Below are positions 16,802-26,697 of a DNA stretch of 48,545 bases, piece after piece. The translations under genes were made by a program, and so were the position numbers. Source of the DNA: a bacterium c-19 (GTDB lineage Bacteria; Bacillota_I; Bacilli_A; Erysipelotrichales; Erysipelotrichaceae); the NCBI GenBank assembly GCA_009917405.1, contig QZED01000012.1, forward strand, positions 1-48,545. Direction: 5' to 3'. Position 1 is the stretch's first letter; each line of letters starts with the position of its first letter. The notes under the pieces were generated by a model. That model was not told where the DNA came from. It worked only from the letters and a program-made list of their open reading frames with translations, and did no database searches.

Positions 16802-17797
16802 TTATTGTTTTAGCAGCTTTTGTACATTTCTTATTTGGAAAATCATCTGATCACAAAGCAGCATTACATTTACCGATTTCCATAATTTATCTCTTGTCGC
16901 TATTAATATCGCCAAGATGGTTTGAGGATTTTGTACACAAGCCTTCTGTTTCTCGTAACTTTTTTGATAGCCTGCATCTTCACAATCAGTTTTGCCTTTG
17001 ATCAGATCGCGATAAAATGTCATCAGCATTTCTAAAAAGTATCTCATGCATAGCTTCCCGTCAATCCTTTTATTGTCAAAACCTTCTTTTAATAATCCGG
17101 CATGCGCCTGGTGAATGGATACAGCACTTTCTTCAATAAAGCGCAGAAATAAATAGCGTGCCTGTTGGTATTCTTCTGTTTCATTTACCTTTCGCATTTC
17201 CTGGGGACTGCGAATCATACCGCTCAGTAAATATGCATCAAGTGTCCCAAGTTCTTCTCTGCATATTTCATAGCACAATTCTTGACTCAACGGATGAAAA
17301 GGAATCAGTTGACAACGTGATATAATAGTCGGCAGAATTCGCTCCAACTGATCACAAATAAGTATCGCTGCCATTTGACCATTAGGTTCTTCCAAGAATT
17401 TCAACAAGGAATTTAATGCGTCCACAGTCGCATTTTCCGCGTGATTGATCATATAGATCTTTTTCCCTGTATGTTCCAACCCTGTCTTTGAAAACTCATG
17501 TTGTAACTTTAGAATATTCTCTTTTTTAATAGATGTCGTTGTGCCGTCTAAATAGATAAAGTCTGTCATCTGATGTGCCTTTATTCTACGGCAATCTGCA
17601 CATTCCTCACATGCAAATCCATCTTGATCGCGATTTCCGCAAAGAATGCTTTGTGCCAACAGTTGCGCACATTCAAGCTTTGGTGTTCCCGGTATACCGT
17701 GGAATAAATAGGCATGCGCAAGCTTGTCATTTTTCAGTGCATGTGATAAGGTGCGATATGCGATCGGCTGTTCTTGCTTCAGCTGTTGTTTATTCAT
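16802..17797 (-). CDS. holB: DNA polymerase III delta' subunit
   Basis: A 331-residue clamp-loader subunit. The sequence begins MNKQQLKQEQPIAYRTLSHA and shows the P-loop-like FHGIPGTPKLECAQ, degenerate as usual for delta', a four-cysteine zinc module (CGNRDQDGFACEECADC), SLLKFLEEPN and the SRC motif (IISRCQLIPF). An in-frame start 24 codons upstream is rejected because it would overlap tmk by 80 bases. The chosen ATG overlaps the tmk stop as ATGAATAA, although the nearest GAGGAG is about 13 bases away, so coupling to tmk may help initiation. Confidence 0.92.
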   Translation of the reverse strand: MNKQQLKQEQPIAYRTLSHALKNDKLAHAYLFHGIPGTPKLECAQLLAQSILCGNRDQDGFACEECADCRRIKAHQMTDFIYLDGTTTSIKKENILKLQHEFSKTGLEHTGKKIYMINHAENATVDALNSLLKFLEEPNGQMAAILICDQLERILPTIISRCQLIPFHPLSQELCYEICREELGTLDAYLLSGMIRSPQEMRKVNETEEYQQARYLFLRFIEESAVSIHQAHAGLLKEGFDNKRIDGKLCMRYFLEMLMTFYRDLIKGKTDCEDAGYQKSYEKQKACVQNPQTILAILIATRDKLWKSVNVMLLCDQMIFQIRNVQKLLKQ

Positions 17798-18422
17798 GTG
17801 CGTTAATAAGCTCCTCACATTTGACCAGTGTTTCTCGGAAAACTGTTTCAATATCTGCTTCAGCGTCAATTTCGATCATACGCTCCGCAAACATTTCTTT
17901 GACCTTTTCATATCCTTCTGAGACTCGACAATGAAAATCATTCGCTTCTAAATCCATGCGATCTAAATTTCCACGCGCATTCACCCGCTGCATTCCTGTT
18001 TCTAATGAAACTCTCAAAAAGAAGGTCGCATCGGGCATATATGATTCAATCGCAAATTGATTGATTTTAAGTACCTCATCAATGCCGATTCCTCTGCCGA
18101 TTCCCTGATATGCCAAGGAACTGTCTATGAATCGATCACATAGAACTATCTTTCCTGTTTCAAGTGCCGGTAATACTTTTTCAATCAGATGTTGGCGACG
18201 ACTTGCCGCATATAACAAGGCTTCACATCGCGCATCCATTGCGGTGTGATTCGGGTCTAAAATAATCGTACGAATTTTTTCCGCAATTTCAATCCCGCCC
18301 GGCTCTCTTGTATAAATGACAGGGTAACTTTTTTCCAATAATGCCTCATATACTTTTTTGGAAATCGTTGTTTTCCCTGATCCATCATTTCCTTCAAATG
18401 TAATAAATAATCCTTTGTGCAT
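17790..18422 (-). CDS. tmk: Thymidylate kinase
   Basis: A 210-residue kinase that phosphorylates dTMP to dTDP. The P-loop FEGNDGSGKTT is at residues 8-18, the DR-type motif is TREPGG, and the lid and base-binding part has LCDRFIDSSLAYQG. An upstream in-frame GTG at 18437 is rejected because the GAGGAG ribosome site (spaced seven bases from the ATG at 18422) would then lie inside the coding region. It is the first gene of the tmk-holB-ricT-rsmI operon. Confidence 0.95.
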   Translation of the reverse strand: MHKGLFITFEGNDGSGKTTISKKVYEALLEKSYPVIYTREPGGIEIAEKIRTIILDPNHTAMDARCEALLYAASRRQHLIEKVLPALETGKIVLCDRFIDSSLAYQGIGRGIGIDEVLKINQFAIESYMPDATFFLRVSLETGMQRVNARGNLDRMDLEANDFHCRVSEGYEKVKEMFAERMIEIDAEADIETVFRETLVKCEELINAHE

Positions 18423-18437
18423 ATTATCGCTCCTCAC

Positions 18438-18883
18438 ACATGTATCATTATACCACGCTTTGCCTGTTCTTGCTTAATGAAATTGTTTCCTATCTTTATT
18501 AATTTTGCATCTATATGCATATTTATTTTATTTCTGTATAAAATAGGAAAAAGGAAAGTAGTTCTTTCCTTTCTCATATAGCGTCCAAGACGCAATAAAA
18601 GCGGCGAAAATCGTCGCTTTTATTTTTGTTATTAGTGATTATCGGCTTTGATTTGTCTTTTATCGATACATACTGTTTCAATTATTGAATTAAATTGAAA
18701 TCTTGATAAGATTAGATTGATCATATTCGATCTTATTTATATTCAATAAATTATCTTCGTGTTGATGAATAGCGGCTGTATCTATTTATCATTTTGATAC
18801 TTGATCTTTTTCAAAAACTTTGATATGAAATTAATTTCGCTCCCTATTTATTTGTTTTTATTCTGTTCCCTATTCATTTGTAT
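18438..18883. other. Gene-free interval with three hairpins
   Basis: About 445 AT-rich bases between tmk (start side) and tcdA (end side). It contains the tmk promoter region and the three hairpins described separately at 18550-18627. Nothing else was recognised. Confidence 0.5.
18550..18627 (+). ncRNA. Possible small RNA: three adjacent hairpins ending in a terminator
   Basis: Three stems follow each other: AAAGGAAAG-TAGTT-CTTTCCTTT (18550-18572), GCGTC-CAA-GACGC (18581-18593) and AAAAGCGGCG-AAAAT-CGTCGCTTTT (18597-18621), the last followed by A then T5 on the plus strand. No plus-strand gene precedes them, so they are not simply a gene terminator. A -10-like TATAAAAT is at 18537-18544 without a convincing -35. 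Confidence 0.35.
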
Positions 18884-19618
18884 TTATATGGAATTAGTTC
18901 CATTTATTATTTTCCTTACGGCGTAACCCGCACAAGCTAATCCTGCGGCAGCGGGTACAAACGGAGAGCTTGCCGGCGGTATGCGCAGTTTACGTGTTGG
19001 CGCATCAGGATATTTTTCAACATTTTGTTTGATCGGCTGTTCTGTGGAAAACACGACCGGAATTTTCCCTTTCAGTCTTCTTTTCCGAACTTGCGAACGC
19101 ATGACCTTCGCCAATGGATCATAACTGGTTTTCATTAATTCACTGATGCAAACTGCGGTAGAATCTAATCGGTTTGCCATTCCCAAACATGAAATAAAGT
19201 CAATCTTGTGTTCTAAGCAATAAGTGATTAAATCCAGTTTAGCACTGATCGTATCGATAGCGTCGACGACAAAATCAATTTTATTCTCAAACAGCTCTTT
19301 ATTATTTTCCGCTTGATAGAACATTGGATATAGGATTACTTCGCAATCCTTTTGATAACTGAAAATACGTTCCTTCATGACTTCTGTTTTGGGTCTGCCA
19401 ATCGTATCATAGGTCGCATGGATCTGTCGGTTGAGATTACTGTCAGACACACAATCATGATCAACTAACAGCAAACGTCCGATACCGCAGCGAGCCAATG
19501 CCTCTGCACAATAGGAACCGACTCCGCCAATTCCGACAATCATAACCGTTGCATCTTTTAAGATTTCCACCTGCTTATTTCCCAACAACAGCCTTGTTCT
19601 TTCATCATATGCTTCCAT
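18884..19618 (-). CDS. tcdA: tRNA threonylcarbamoyladenosine dehydratase
   Basis: A 244-residue ThiF/E1-like ATP-dependent enzyme of the TcdA (CsdL/YgdL) type, which cyclises t6A at position 37 of tRNAs to ct6A. Visible are the nucleotide loop GIGGVGSYCAEALARCGIG (residues 28-46), DSNLNRQIHA with the adenylation Arg, and VVDAIDTISAK. The C-terminus ends with a hydrophobic stretch (FVPAAAGLACAGYAVRKI). It is monocistronic. MoeB or ThiF proper are alternatives, but no MoaD or ThiS partner lies nearby and the length fits TcdA. Confidence 0.85.
   Translation of the reverse strand: MEAYDERTRLLLGNKQVEILKDATVMIVGIGGVGSYCAEALARCGIGRLLLVDHDCVSDSNLNRQIHATYDTIGRPKTEVMKERIFSYQKDCEVILYPMFYQAENNKELFENKIDFVVDAIDTISAKLDLITYCLEHKIDFISCLGMANRLDSTAVCISELMKTSYDPLAKVMRSQVRKRRLKGKIPVVFSTEQPIKQNVEKYPDAPTRKLRIPPASSPFVPAAAGLACAGYAVRKIINGTNSI
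18888..18903. repeat. Dispersed palindrome ATGGAA-TTAG-TTCCAT
   Basis: Perfect six-base arms, lying at the very 3' end of tcdA. Confidence 0.65.
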
Positions 19619-19677
19619 GCCTTTACCTCTCTTTTTTTCTATCGCCCGTAGTCTATGCCTTGTTTCTGGTATATTTT

Positions 19678-19693
19678 ATGGAATCAATTCCAT
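19678..19693. repeat. Dispersed palindrome ATGGAATCAATTCCAT
   Basis: Intergenic, 60 bases upstream of tcdA. It matches the commonest form of the set. Confidence 0.7.
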
Positions 19694-20309
19694 TATTTTC
19701 GTCTTCCATCCTGCTTGTATGTCATCTTTATTATGATTTATTTAATATTTTTATTATGAACATACTTTTACCTCACATGCTTTTTTTCAATGTACATTTA
19801 ACACTATATTCTTAATACATTTCGTAATACATTTTTTATTTCCCAATCGTAAATCCGCAGATTATTTTTTAAAACCGCTTTTTAAAAGGTTTTTTCCATA
19901 TTCTAATAATAGAGTACTATCCATTTTACAACTGATATTTTCCGACTGTGTCATACATCGTTTCGCTGCGATGATCGCCGTTTATAATTAACTTTTCTTG
20001 TCGGTAAATAAATTCCGTTTCTGACAAGCGGTTATCGCATTTTTATATTAATCGTATCATTAACTTTAACGATAAATATCTGAGATAAATCGATCATTAC
20101 ATCAAGCTTGCCAAGATTCAACTAATTATCAAAACAAGTAAAGCCATACTGAGCACCGCTAACTTTTACCTTACTATTTCCCGTTTTTTTGATCCTACTT
20201 TTAAAAATTGATTCGCAGTCTTCTGAGCTTATGTATCGAATGCCATGCCATTAAACAATATCATGAATTAAAAGAAACTATAACCTAATCATTGATCCGC
20301 AAACAATTT

Positions 20310-20325
20310 ATGGAATCATTTCCAT
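20310..20325. repeat. Dispersed palindrome ATGGAATCATTTCCAT
   Basis: Intergenic, just beyond the 3' end of miaA. Confidence 0.7.
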
Positions 20326-20386
20326 AAAAATCGTTACTAATTCAATACGCCTATCTTTCTATAAATATCGTATATTTCATAACGCT

Positions 20387-21304
20387 TTACTGAGAACGCA
20401 GCCATGTATCTACATCAGTGATAATTTGTTCAAGCCAAAGTTCATCCTCCACATCATACCAGTGCATCGGAAGCTGATTATGAAACCATGTATATTGTCG
20501 CTTCGCGAAATTACGTGAGTTTTTCTTAATCTGATTGACACAATTTTCAATCGATTCACCTGCTTGAAAATGTGCCTGCCACTCTTTATAGCCGATCGAT
20601 TGGAAACACTGCATCTGCCAAATGTCTGGTTCTTGTGCAGCCAAGTCTTTGACTTCATCATATAACCCTGCTTCCATCATCAGATCGACGCGCCGATTGA
20701 TTCGTTCATACAATCGCTCACGATCCATCGTCAATCCGATAAAATATACATCATATAATAATTCGTGTCGCTGCGAGGCAATAACTTCACTTTTTTTTGT
20801 ACCGGCGTGTGCCATTTCGATAGCTCGAATCATACGTTGACGATTATTGGGGTGAATAGTTTGTAAAGCATTCCGATCTACATGACGAAGTAACGCATAT
20901 AACTGTGAATTGCTCAATTCTTGTAAAAAGTTGATAAACTCCTCATCCTTTTTTTGTGTCTGAAACGTATAATCATACAACAGCGATTTTATATATAGAC
21001 CGGTTCCGCCGCAGATAATCGGTAGATAGCCTCTTTCGCTGACTTTATCCATGATTTCTCTGCCTTTTTCCTGAAAGACCTTCACATTATATTCATCATG
21101 AATACTAAAACAATCTAACAGATAGTGGGGAATCAACTCCTTTTCCGCTTCTGTGATTTTCGCTGTTCCGATATCTAACCCTTTATAAACCTGCATCGCA
21201 TCGCCGTTGATAATCTCACCTTGAAAGTGCTTTGCCAATACAATACTGCATGAAGTTTTACCGACACCTGTAGGACCTGCTATTACCAATACTTTCTTTT
21301 TCAT
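20387..21304 (-). CDS. miaA: tRNA dimethylallyltransferase
   Basis: A 305-residue enzyme that adds a dimethylallyl group to A37 of tRNAs reading UNN codons. The P-loop GPTGVGKTS is at residues 9-17, followed by GDAMQVYKGLDIGTAK, CGGTGLYIKSLL and the C-terminal substrate region RNFAKRQYTWFHNQ. It starts five bases after mutL, so mutS-mutL-miaA are probably co-transcribed, a pairing of mismatch repair and tRNA modification that is common in bacteria. Confidence 0.95.
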   Translation of the reverse strand: MKKKVLVIAGPTGVGKTSCSIVLAKHFQGEIINGDAMQVYKGLDIGTAKITEAEKELIPHYLLDCFSIHDEYNVKVFQEKGREIMDKVSERGYLPIICGGTGLYIKSLLYDYTFQTQKKDEEFINFLQELSNSQLYALLRHVDRNALQTIHPNNRQRMIRAIEMAHAGTKKSEVIASQRHELLYDVYFIGLTMDRERLYERINRRVDLMMEAGLYDEVKDLAAQEPDIWQMQCFQSIGYKEWQAHFQAGESIENCVNQIKKNSRNFAKRQYTWFHNQLPMHWYDVEDELWLEQIITDVDTWLRSQ

Positions 21305-21309
21305 AACAG

Positions 21310-23307
21310 TTACCTTAAAAACTGCTTGGTCAGATGATCATCACTGATGCAAATAAATGTCGGTCTTCCATGCGGACAGTGAAACGGCTGTTCACACTTT
21401 GCTAAATCAGCTACCACCTGGCGCATCTCCGCAAGTGAAAGACTGCGGTGGAAACGAATCGAAGAATGACATGCCATCGTTGCGATTGCCAAATGGCGAA
21501 GCTTTGATTCATCAACGGTTTCTTCTGCCATCCATCGATCGATCAAATCTTGCAGGAATGCCTGTTCATCAATTTGTTGCATCCATGTCGGTAAATCTCG
21601 TACAATTAATGAATTATTTCCGAACTCTTCAAACACAATCCCTAACGCTTCCATGGCTTGATTCATTTCCTTCAAGCGAACTCGAACTGTAGGATCACTC
21701 TCAATGGTAATCGGTATTAACATCGGCTGTGCATCATTATTTCCCGACAGTATCTGTTGCTTAATCACTTCAAAATGATAACGCTCCTGTGCGGCGTGCT
21801 GGTCGATGATATATAAACCTGCTTCCCCTTGTGCTAAGATGTAGGATTGGTGAAACTGTCCGATCACTTCCATCATCGGCAGACACTCGTTCTGTGGCTT
21901 CTGATGATCCACAGGTACTACTTTACTACTTTCTTCCTCTTTCTGTTCGCTTTGATCCTCATTTTTATCTTGGGAAATAGTTGTTTTGCCTAGGGAAATA
22001 GGCTCTTTTTTTTCTTCATATTCCACTTTTTTCATATTAGGACGAGATTTTTGCGGATAAGTGATTGGCAAGTCCTCAACAATCTGTTCCTGAGCATTCA
22101 CAGTCAATATCTGATCTTTCTTGACCGCTTTTTGCGGAATCGGTTCCTTCATTTTAGCGCTAATTTTCTTCATATCCAGCGGCGGCAACTGCTCGGGATG
22201 AAGGAAGCCTTCGTTCACTTCTTCATGCAGCTTCTTCAGTTTTGGATCGCGTTCATAAGTAAATTTTAACTCGGTTATTTCCGGCTTTTCCTTTGGCTTC
22301 GGAAGTTCTGCCTGCACTACTTGCAGTTTATTTTTCAGTGCTTGATCAATCGTCTGATACACCAATTTTTCTAATTGTTTCTCTTTCGATAAACGTATTT
22401 CCCACTTAGACGGATGCACGTTTACATCGACAAGCCGGCTGTCCATTTCAATATTCAATACAGCGATCGGATAGCGATCTTTCGGCATATAGATATGAAA
22501 CGCATCTATAATTGCTTTCTGTAAATGATAGCTGCGAATCATTCGCTGATTGATAAATAATGTCATATAGTATTTCGTTGCACGATGATACTGAGGCTGT
22601 GCTACATATCCGCTTATATGATAATCAAAATCTTTGCCGTCAATCTGAATTGCACTTTTCGCTACATCTCTGCCGTAAATTTGCATCAATACCTCTTGGA
22701 GACGATTATTACCTTTGGTTTGAAATACATTTTTTCCATCATGTCCCAAGTAAAAAGCAATTTCAGGATGAGCCAGCGCAAACTTCTGAATTATATCCAA
22801 TATTAATGAGAATTCATATTGCGGACTTTTCAAATGCTTAAAGCGAGCAGGTGTTTTTTGAAATAGATTTTTTACTTCAATCATCGTTCCGAGCGGCGCT
22901 GCCGTTTTACGCACTGCCTGTTTTTCACCGAAACTGATAAGTACTTCGTTAGCTTCGCTTCCGTTATTGGTTTTCAATGTGATCTGAGAGACTGCCGCTA
23001 TAGAAGGAAGTGCTTCACCGCGAAATCCCATGGTATGAATATTCCACAAATCGGCTTCTTCTTTCAGCTTGCTGGTCGCATGTCGCTCAAAGGCAAGTTC
23101 GGCATCCTCTTTATCCATACCGATTCCATCATCGATAATTGTTATGGAATCAATTCCACCTTGCTTAATCTGTAGTTCAATACGCGTTGCTTGTGCATCA
23201 ATCGCATTTTCTACCAGTTCCTTAACCACACCAGCAGGACGCTCTACAACCTCACCGGCTGCGATCATATTGCGTAAATGCTCATTTAATTGATTGATTT
23301 TACCCAT
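21310..23307 (-). CDS. mutL: DNA mismatch repair protein MutL
   Basis: A 665-residue GHKL ATPase. The N-terminus has MIAAGEVVERPAGVVKELVENAIDA-type motifs, then DDGIGM and TMGFRGEAL. A charged linker (about 340-480) precedes a C-terminal domain with the endonuclease motif DQHAAQERYHFE, which fits DQHA-X2-E-X4-E, and CPHGRPT. It should therefore nick DNA itself, as in organisms without MutH. An upstream GTG at 23316 is rejected because AAGGAG is correctly spaced for the ATG at 23307. An ATGGAA palindrome variant lies at 23144. Confidence 0.95.
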   Translation of the reverse strand: MGKINQLNEHLRNMIAAGEVVERPAGVVKELVENAIDAQATRIELQIKQGGIDSITIIDDGIGMDKEDAELAFERHATSKLKEEADLWNIHTMGFRGEALPSIAAVSQITLKTNNGSEANEVLISFGEKQAVRKTAAPLGTMIEVKNLFQKTPARFKHLKSPQYEFSLILDIIQKFALAHPEIAFYLGHDGKNVFQTKGNNRLQEVLMQIYGRDVAKSAIQIDGKDFDYHISGYVAQPQYHRATKYYMTLFINQRMIRSYHLQKAIIDAFHIYMPKDRYPIAVLNIEMDSRLVDVNVHPSKWEIRLSKEKQLEKLVYQTIDQALKNKLQVVQAELPKPKEKPEITELKFTYERDPKLKKLHEEVNEGFLHPEQLPPLDMKKISAKMKEPIPQKAVKKDQILTVNAQEQIVEDLPITYPQKSRPNMKKVEYEEKKEPISLGKTTISQDKNEDQSEQKEEESSKVVPVDHQKPQNECLPMMEVIGQFHQSYILAQGEAGLYIIDQHAAQERYHFEVIKQQILSGNNDAQPMLIPITIESDPTVRVRLKEMNQAMEALGIVFEEFGNNSLIVRDLPTWMQQIDEQAFLQDLIDRWMAEETVDESKLRHLAIATMACHSSIRFHRSLSLAEMRQVVADLAKCEQPFHCPHGRPTFICISDDHLTKQFLR
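23144..23159. repeat. Dispersed palindrome ATGGAATCAATTCCAC
   Basis: Inside mutL; one outer base differs from the full palindrome. Confidence 0.6.
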
Positions 23308-23365
23308 GCCTCTCACTCCTTCCTATCTCTATGTATTTGTTTTGACCTTTCGCCTTGCGCTTTGA

Positions 23366-25930
23366 TCAGGACAGCATCTTCTTTAATTCATTCACCAATA
23401 ACAATGCTTCAATCGGTGTCATTTGATCTGCCTGTATCTGCATCAGCTTTTCTTTGATCGCCGTTGCTTGCGGATCGCTTTTTTCAATTACCTGCGGCAA
23501 TGCGGTATTCGTATCCAAAAAGGAAAGCTGTTCATTTTGATCCTTCGCTTCCAATCCGGATAAAATATGACGCGCTCGCGCTAAAACGGTATCGGGCAGC
23601 TTTGCCAGTGCCGCAACATTTATACCGTAAGATTTATCTGCCTTTCCGTCATTGACGCGATATAGAAAAGTTACTGATTCATTTTCTTCATGAACCTCTA
23701 CATGAACATTGCGAATCCCTTTGTGATACTTTGCCAGCTGAGTCAGCTCATGATAATGAGTCGAGAACAATGTTTTCGCATGAATATTCTGTTCAATATA
23801 TTCCAACATTGCCTGTGCAAGCGCCATACCGTCATAGGTAGAAGTACCTCTGCCGATCTCATCAAACAAAATCAATGATTTATCACTTGCATTCTGCAAG
23901 GCATGATTTGCCTCTGTCATCTCAACCATAAAGGTCGATTGTCCCGACATAATATCATCACTTGCTCCGATTCTCGTAAATATTTGATCAAACAGTGGCA
24001 ACACAGCACTTTTTGCCGGCACAAAACAACCGAGTTGTGCCATAATCACGATCAGAGCAGTTTGTCGCATATAAGTAGATTTACCGCCCATATTAGGACC
24101 GGTTATCATCAATATGGAATTGGTTTCATCCATATAAAGATCATTTGATACAAAGTGTCCGTTCTTTTTCATCATCTTTTCTAAGATCGGGTGCCGCGCT
24201 TCTTTTAATTCAATCAATGCCTTTTCCACAAACTGCGGGCGCACATAGCCATTATCACCGGAAATCTCCGCCAAAGCATAAAGAACATCGATTGTTGCCA
24301 AAGCTTGTGCCATATCATGCAGCTTTGGCAAATATGCTTTGATTTGATTTATTAATGCATTGAACAGTTCTTGCTCTAATCGAATACTTCGTTCTTGTGC
24401 ATGAACGATCGCATCTTCCTTTTCCTTTAATTCTTCTGTGATAAATCGCTCCGCATTGGCAAGAGTCTGTTTACGCACATAGCCAAATTCATCCTTAATC
24501 TGATTCAAATTCGCTTTAGTTACTTCGATATAATAACCGAATACTCGATTATATCCGATTTTTAACGATTTTACTCCGGTGCGTTCCTTTTCCTTCGCTT
24601 CTAATTCCAAGATCCAATGCTTACCGTTTTTACCGATCTCACGAAGACGATCCAGTTCCTCATGGTAACCGTCCACAAACACACCGCCATCTTTTACATG
24701 CAGCGGCGGATTTTCAATTATCGCTCCCTTCAAAACATCATATAAAGAAGTGCATGGATCAATCTGTTGAAATTCTTGATAACTCGGACATTCCTTCATA
24801 ATATCGAAAATTTGGGGCGCATGTTCCAAGGTTTTCACCAGTCGTAAAATATCACGCGGATTCGCATTCCCATAGGCAACGCGTGCGCTTAAACGCTCTA
24901 AATCATAAACACAGCCTAAATGCTCACGCAATTCATCTTTTATAATAAAATTATCATTTAAAAATTCAATCGCATTTAACCGCTGTGCAATCGCCGTTTT
25001 ATTTACTAACGGATATTCAATCCATTTCTTTAACAATCGAGATCCCATTGCGCTTTGGCATTTATCCAAAAAACTCCACAACGTTTGACTTTTTGAATTC
25101 GTGCGTTGTGTCTGCGTTAATTCTAAGTTGATTCTTGTATTATAATCCATCTGAAGAAACTCTGTTTCGTTCATCATTTCCACCGGATTCAAATGCGCCA
25201 TATTGCGTTTTTGCGTTTCGTTTAAGTAATTGGTAAGCGTCGCAAAGCTTCGTTTGATTCGCTCATCTTGTACTGCACTGATTAAATATTGATATTCTTC
25301 CTTGCAGGTATGATCTGTTTCCTGTGAAATCGTAATTGAACCCATTTCCTCAATCATTTTACAGATTTTTTTATCAAAAGACGGTTCGATAACTATTTCC
25401 GCCACATTATTTCCCAACAGAACCTTCTGAATTGCCATAACTTGCTTATCGATCAGCTGGGCACGCATTTCACCAGTTGTCATTTCACATAAAACAACTG
25501 CCAAGCCGTATTGATAATCGTATAAAGAAGCGATATAGACTCCTGCTCTTTCATCTTGTACCTCATCCATGATCGTTCCCGGTGTTACTATTTTTATGAC
25601 ATCTCTTTTCACAAGTCCTTTTGCTTGTGTCGGATCCTCTAACTGTTCAACGATCGCTACTTTATAGCCTTTTTGAATCAGGCGCTGGATGTAACCCGTC
25701 GCAGCGTGAAAAGGAATCCCGCACATCGGGACTTTTTCTTCCGCACCCGCATTTCTTCCTGTTAAAACTAAATCCAGTTCGCCGGATGCCGTTTTCGCAT
25801 CCTCAAAAAACATTTCATAAAAATCGCCTAAACGATAAAATATAATCGCATCGGGATGTTGTTCCTTGATCTCGATGTAATGATTCATCATCGGTGTATA
25901 TTTTCCTTTTTGGATAATTTCTTCCGCCAT
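23366..25930 (-). CDS. mutS: DNA mismatch repair protein MutS
   Basis: An 854-residue mismatch sensor. The mismatch-wedge motif Phe37-Tyr-Glu39 is in GDFYEMFFEDA, the Walker A is ITGPNMGGKSTYMRQ, Walker B is LILFDEIGRGTSTYDG, and the C-terminal helix-hairpin end (KEKLMQIQADQMTPIEAL) is the usual dimer and clamp region. It is the first gene of mutS-mutL-miaA and has its own promoter upstream (25956-25985). A weaker version of the ATGGAA palindrome, ATGGAATTGGTTTCAT, lies at 24111. Confidence 0.97.
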   Translation of the reverse strand: MAEEIIQKGKYTPMMNHYIEIKEQHPDAIIFYRLGDFYEMFFEDAKTASGELDLVLTGRNAGAEEKVPMCGIPFHAATGYIQRLIQKGYKVAIVEQLEDPTQAKGLVKRDVIKIVTPGTIMDEVQDERAGVYIASLYDYQYGLAVVLCEMTTGEMRAQLIDKQVMAIQKVLLGNNVAEIVIEPSFDKKICKMIEEMGSITISQETDHTCKEEYQYLISAVQDERIKRSFATLTNYLNETQKRNMAHLNPVEMMNETEFLQMDYNTRINLELTQTQRTNSKSQTLWSFLDKCQSAMGSRLLKKWIEYPLVNKTAIAQRLNAIEFLNDNFIIKDELREHLGCVYDLERLSARVAYGNANPRDILRLVKTLEHAPQIFDIMKECPSYQEFQQIDPCTSLYDVLKGAIIENPPLHVKDGGVFVDGYHEELDRLREIGKNGKHWILELEAKEKERTGVKSLKIGYNRVFGYYIEVTKANLNQIKDEFGYVRKQTLANAERFITEELKEKEDAIVHAQERSIRLEQELFNALINQIKAYLPKLHDMAQALATIDVLYALAEISGDNGYVRPQFVEKALIELKEARHPILEKMMKKNGHFVSNDLYMDETNSILMITGPNMGGKSTYMRQTALIVIMAQLGCFVPAKSAVLPLFDQIFTRIGASDDIMSGQSTFMVEMTEANHALQNASDKSLILFDEIGRGTSTYDGMALAQAMLEYIEQNIHAKTLFSTHYHELTQLAKYHKGIRNVHVEVHEENESVTFLYRVNDGKADKSYGINVAALAKLPDTVLARARHILSGLEAKDQNEQLSFLDTNTALPQVIEKSDPQATAIKEKLMQIQADQMTPIEALLLVNELKKMLS

Positions 25931-25955
25931 ATTATCACTCCGTTTCAGCTATACC

Positions 25956-25985
25956 ATTATACCAAAAAATCATTACTTTTGTCAG
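25956..25985 (-). promoter_or_regulatory. Promoter of mutS
   Basis: On the minus strand CTGACA (25985-25980) and a perfect TATAAT (25961-25956) are 18 bases apart, followed by CGGAGTGATAAT before the ATG. Confidence 0.6.
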
Positions 25986-26130
25986 TAATGCCAGTGATTT
26001 CAGTATTTTTTTGATAAAAATTCCTTTTGTTAATGTAATACCGTTTTGAATGCTGTATTGAATACGATATTGATTTATGCTATCATAATGATGTAATCAT
26101 TCATGATACACGAGGAGAGGAGATACTATT

Positions 26131-26673
26131 ATAAAAAAAACATACTTTCTATTTTATCTATGTTAATGATTATTTTTGGGTCTGTTCAATTTTCTTGTTA
26201 AAACAAAGGAAGCAGATACTCATGAATTTGAGATTGTTCATACACTAGATACATCAGATTTTGAACTTGGTGAAAGCGTCGAGTTGGAACCGTTTGGATT
26301 ATATATATATGAAGAAAAAACACGTTCATCTACAAGAGTTGTAGATATTACCCCCACTGCTGTTAAATTATCAGATACTAAATATAGATTAAATTATAAA
26401 TTGCATCTTTTATTACCTGATTATGGCTATTCAGCTGTTAATTTTAAGTCTACCATACTAGGAACTTGGTTACTGGGTTCACCGACTAAAATATCTGAAA
26501 ATTTATATAAAGCAACAAACGGTCAATATACTAATGTATATATGCAGACAGGAAGTTTTAATGCAAAACAAGGTGAAGTTGTTCAGATTAAACTCACTAA
26601 TATATTTTTACACACATATAAACATGGAACACTTGCTGCAGAAAACAGTTCTCAAACGATATTTTTAAATTAA
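26131..26673 (+). pseudogene. Broken gene for a small exported protein
   Basis: A strong AGGAGAGGAG site (26113-26122) has no start codon at the right distance: the sequence reads ATTAT followed by eight A. Restoring one G would give ATG and an N-terminus KKNILSILSMLMIIFG, a typical signal peptide. That frame then stops at a TAA, while the body continues in a second frame (from KEADTHEFEIVHTLDT to the stop at 26671-26673). The body is about 150 residues, beta-rich and of no recognised family. Two independent defects suggest decay, although sequencing error at the homopolymer is possible. A TTG at 26176 could start a truncated product. Confidence 0.6.
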
Positions 26674-26697
26674 ATAGCGGATAAGAGGTGCTTATTA

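Larger units (their letters stand above)
19619..20386. other. Gene-free interval of about 770 bases
   Basis: It separates the end of miaA from the start of tcdA. It contains two ATGGAA-N4-TTCCAT palindromes (19678, 20310) and an inverted pair CTTGTC...GACAAG around 20000-20030. No reading frame with a ribosome site and no known RNA was recognised. Confidence 0.5.

Noticed and set aside
17798..17869. Longer holB starting at 17869
   Set aside because: The extra 24 codons lie inside tmk and do not resemble delta' N-termini.
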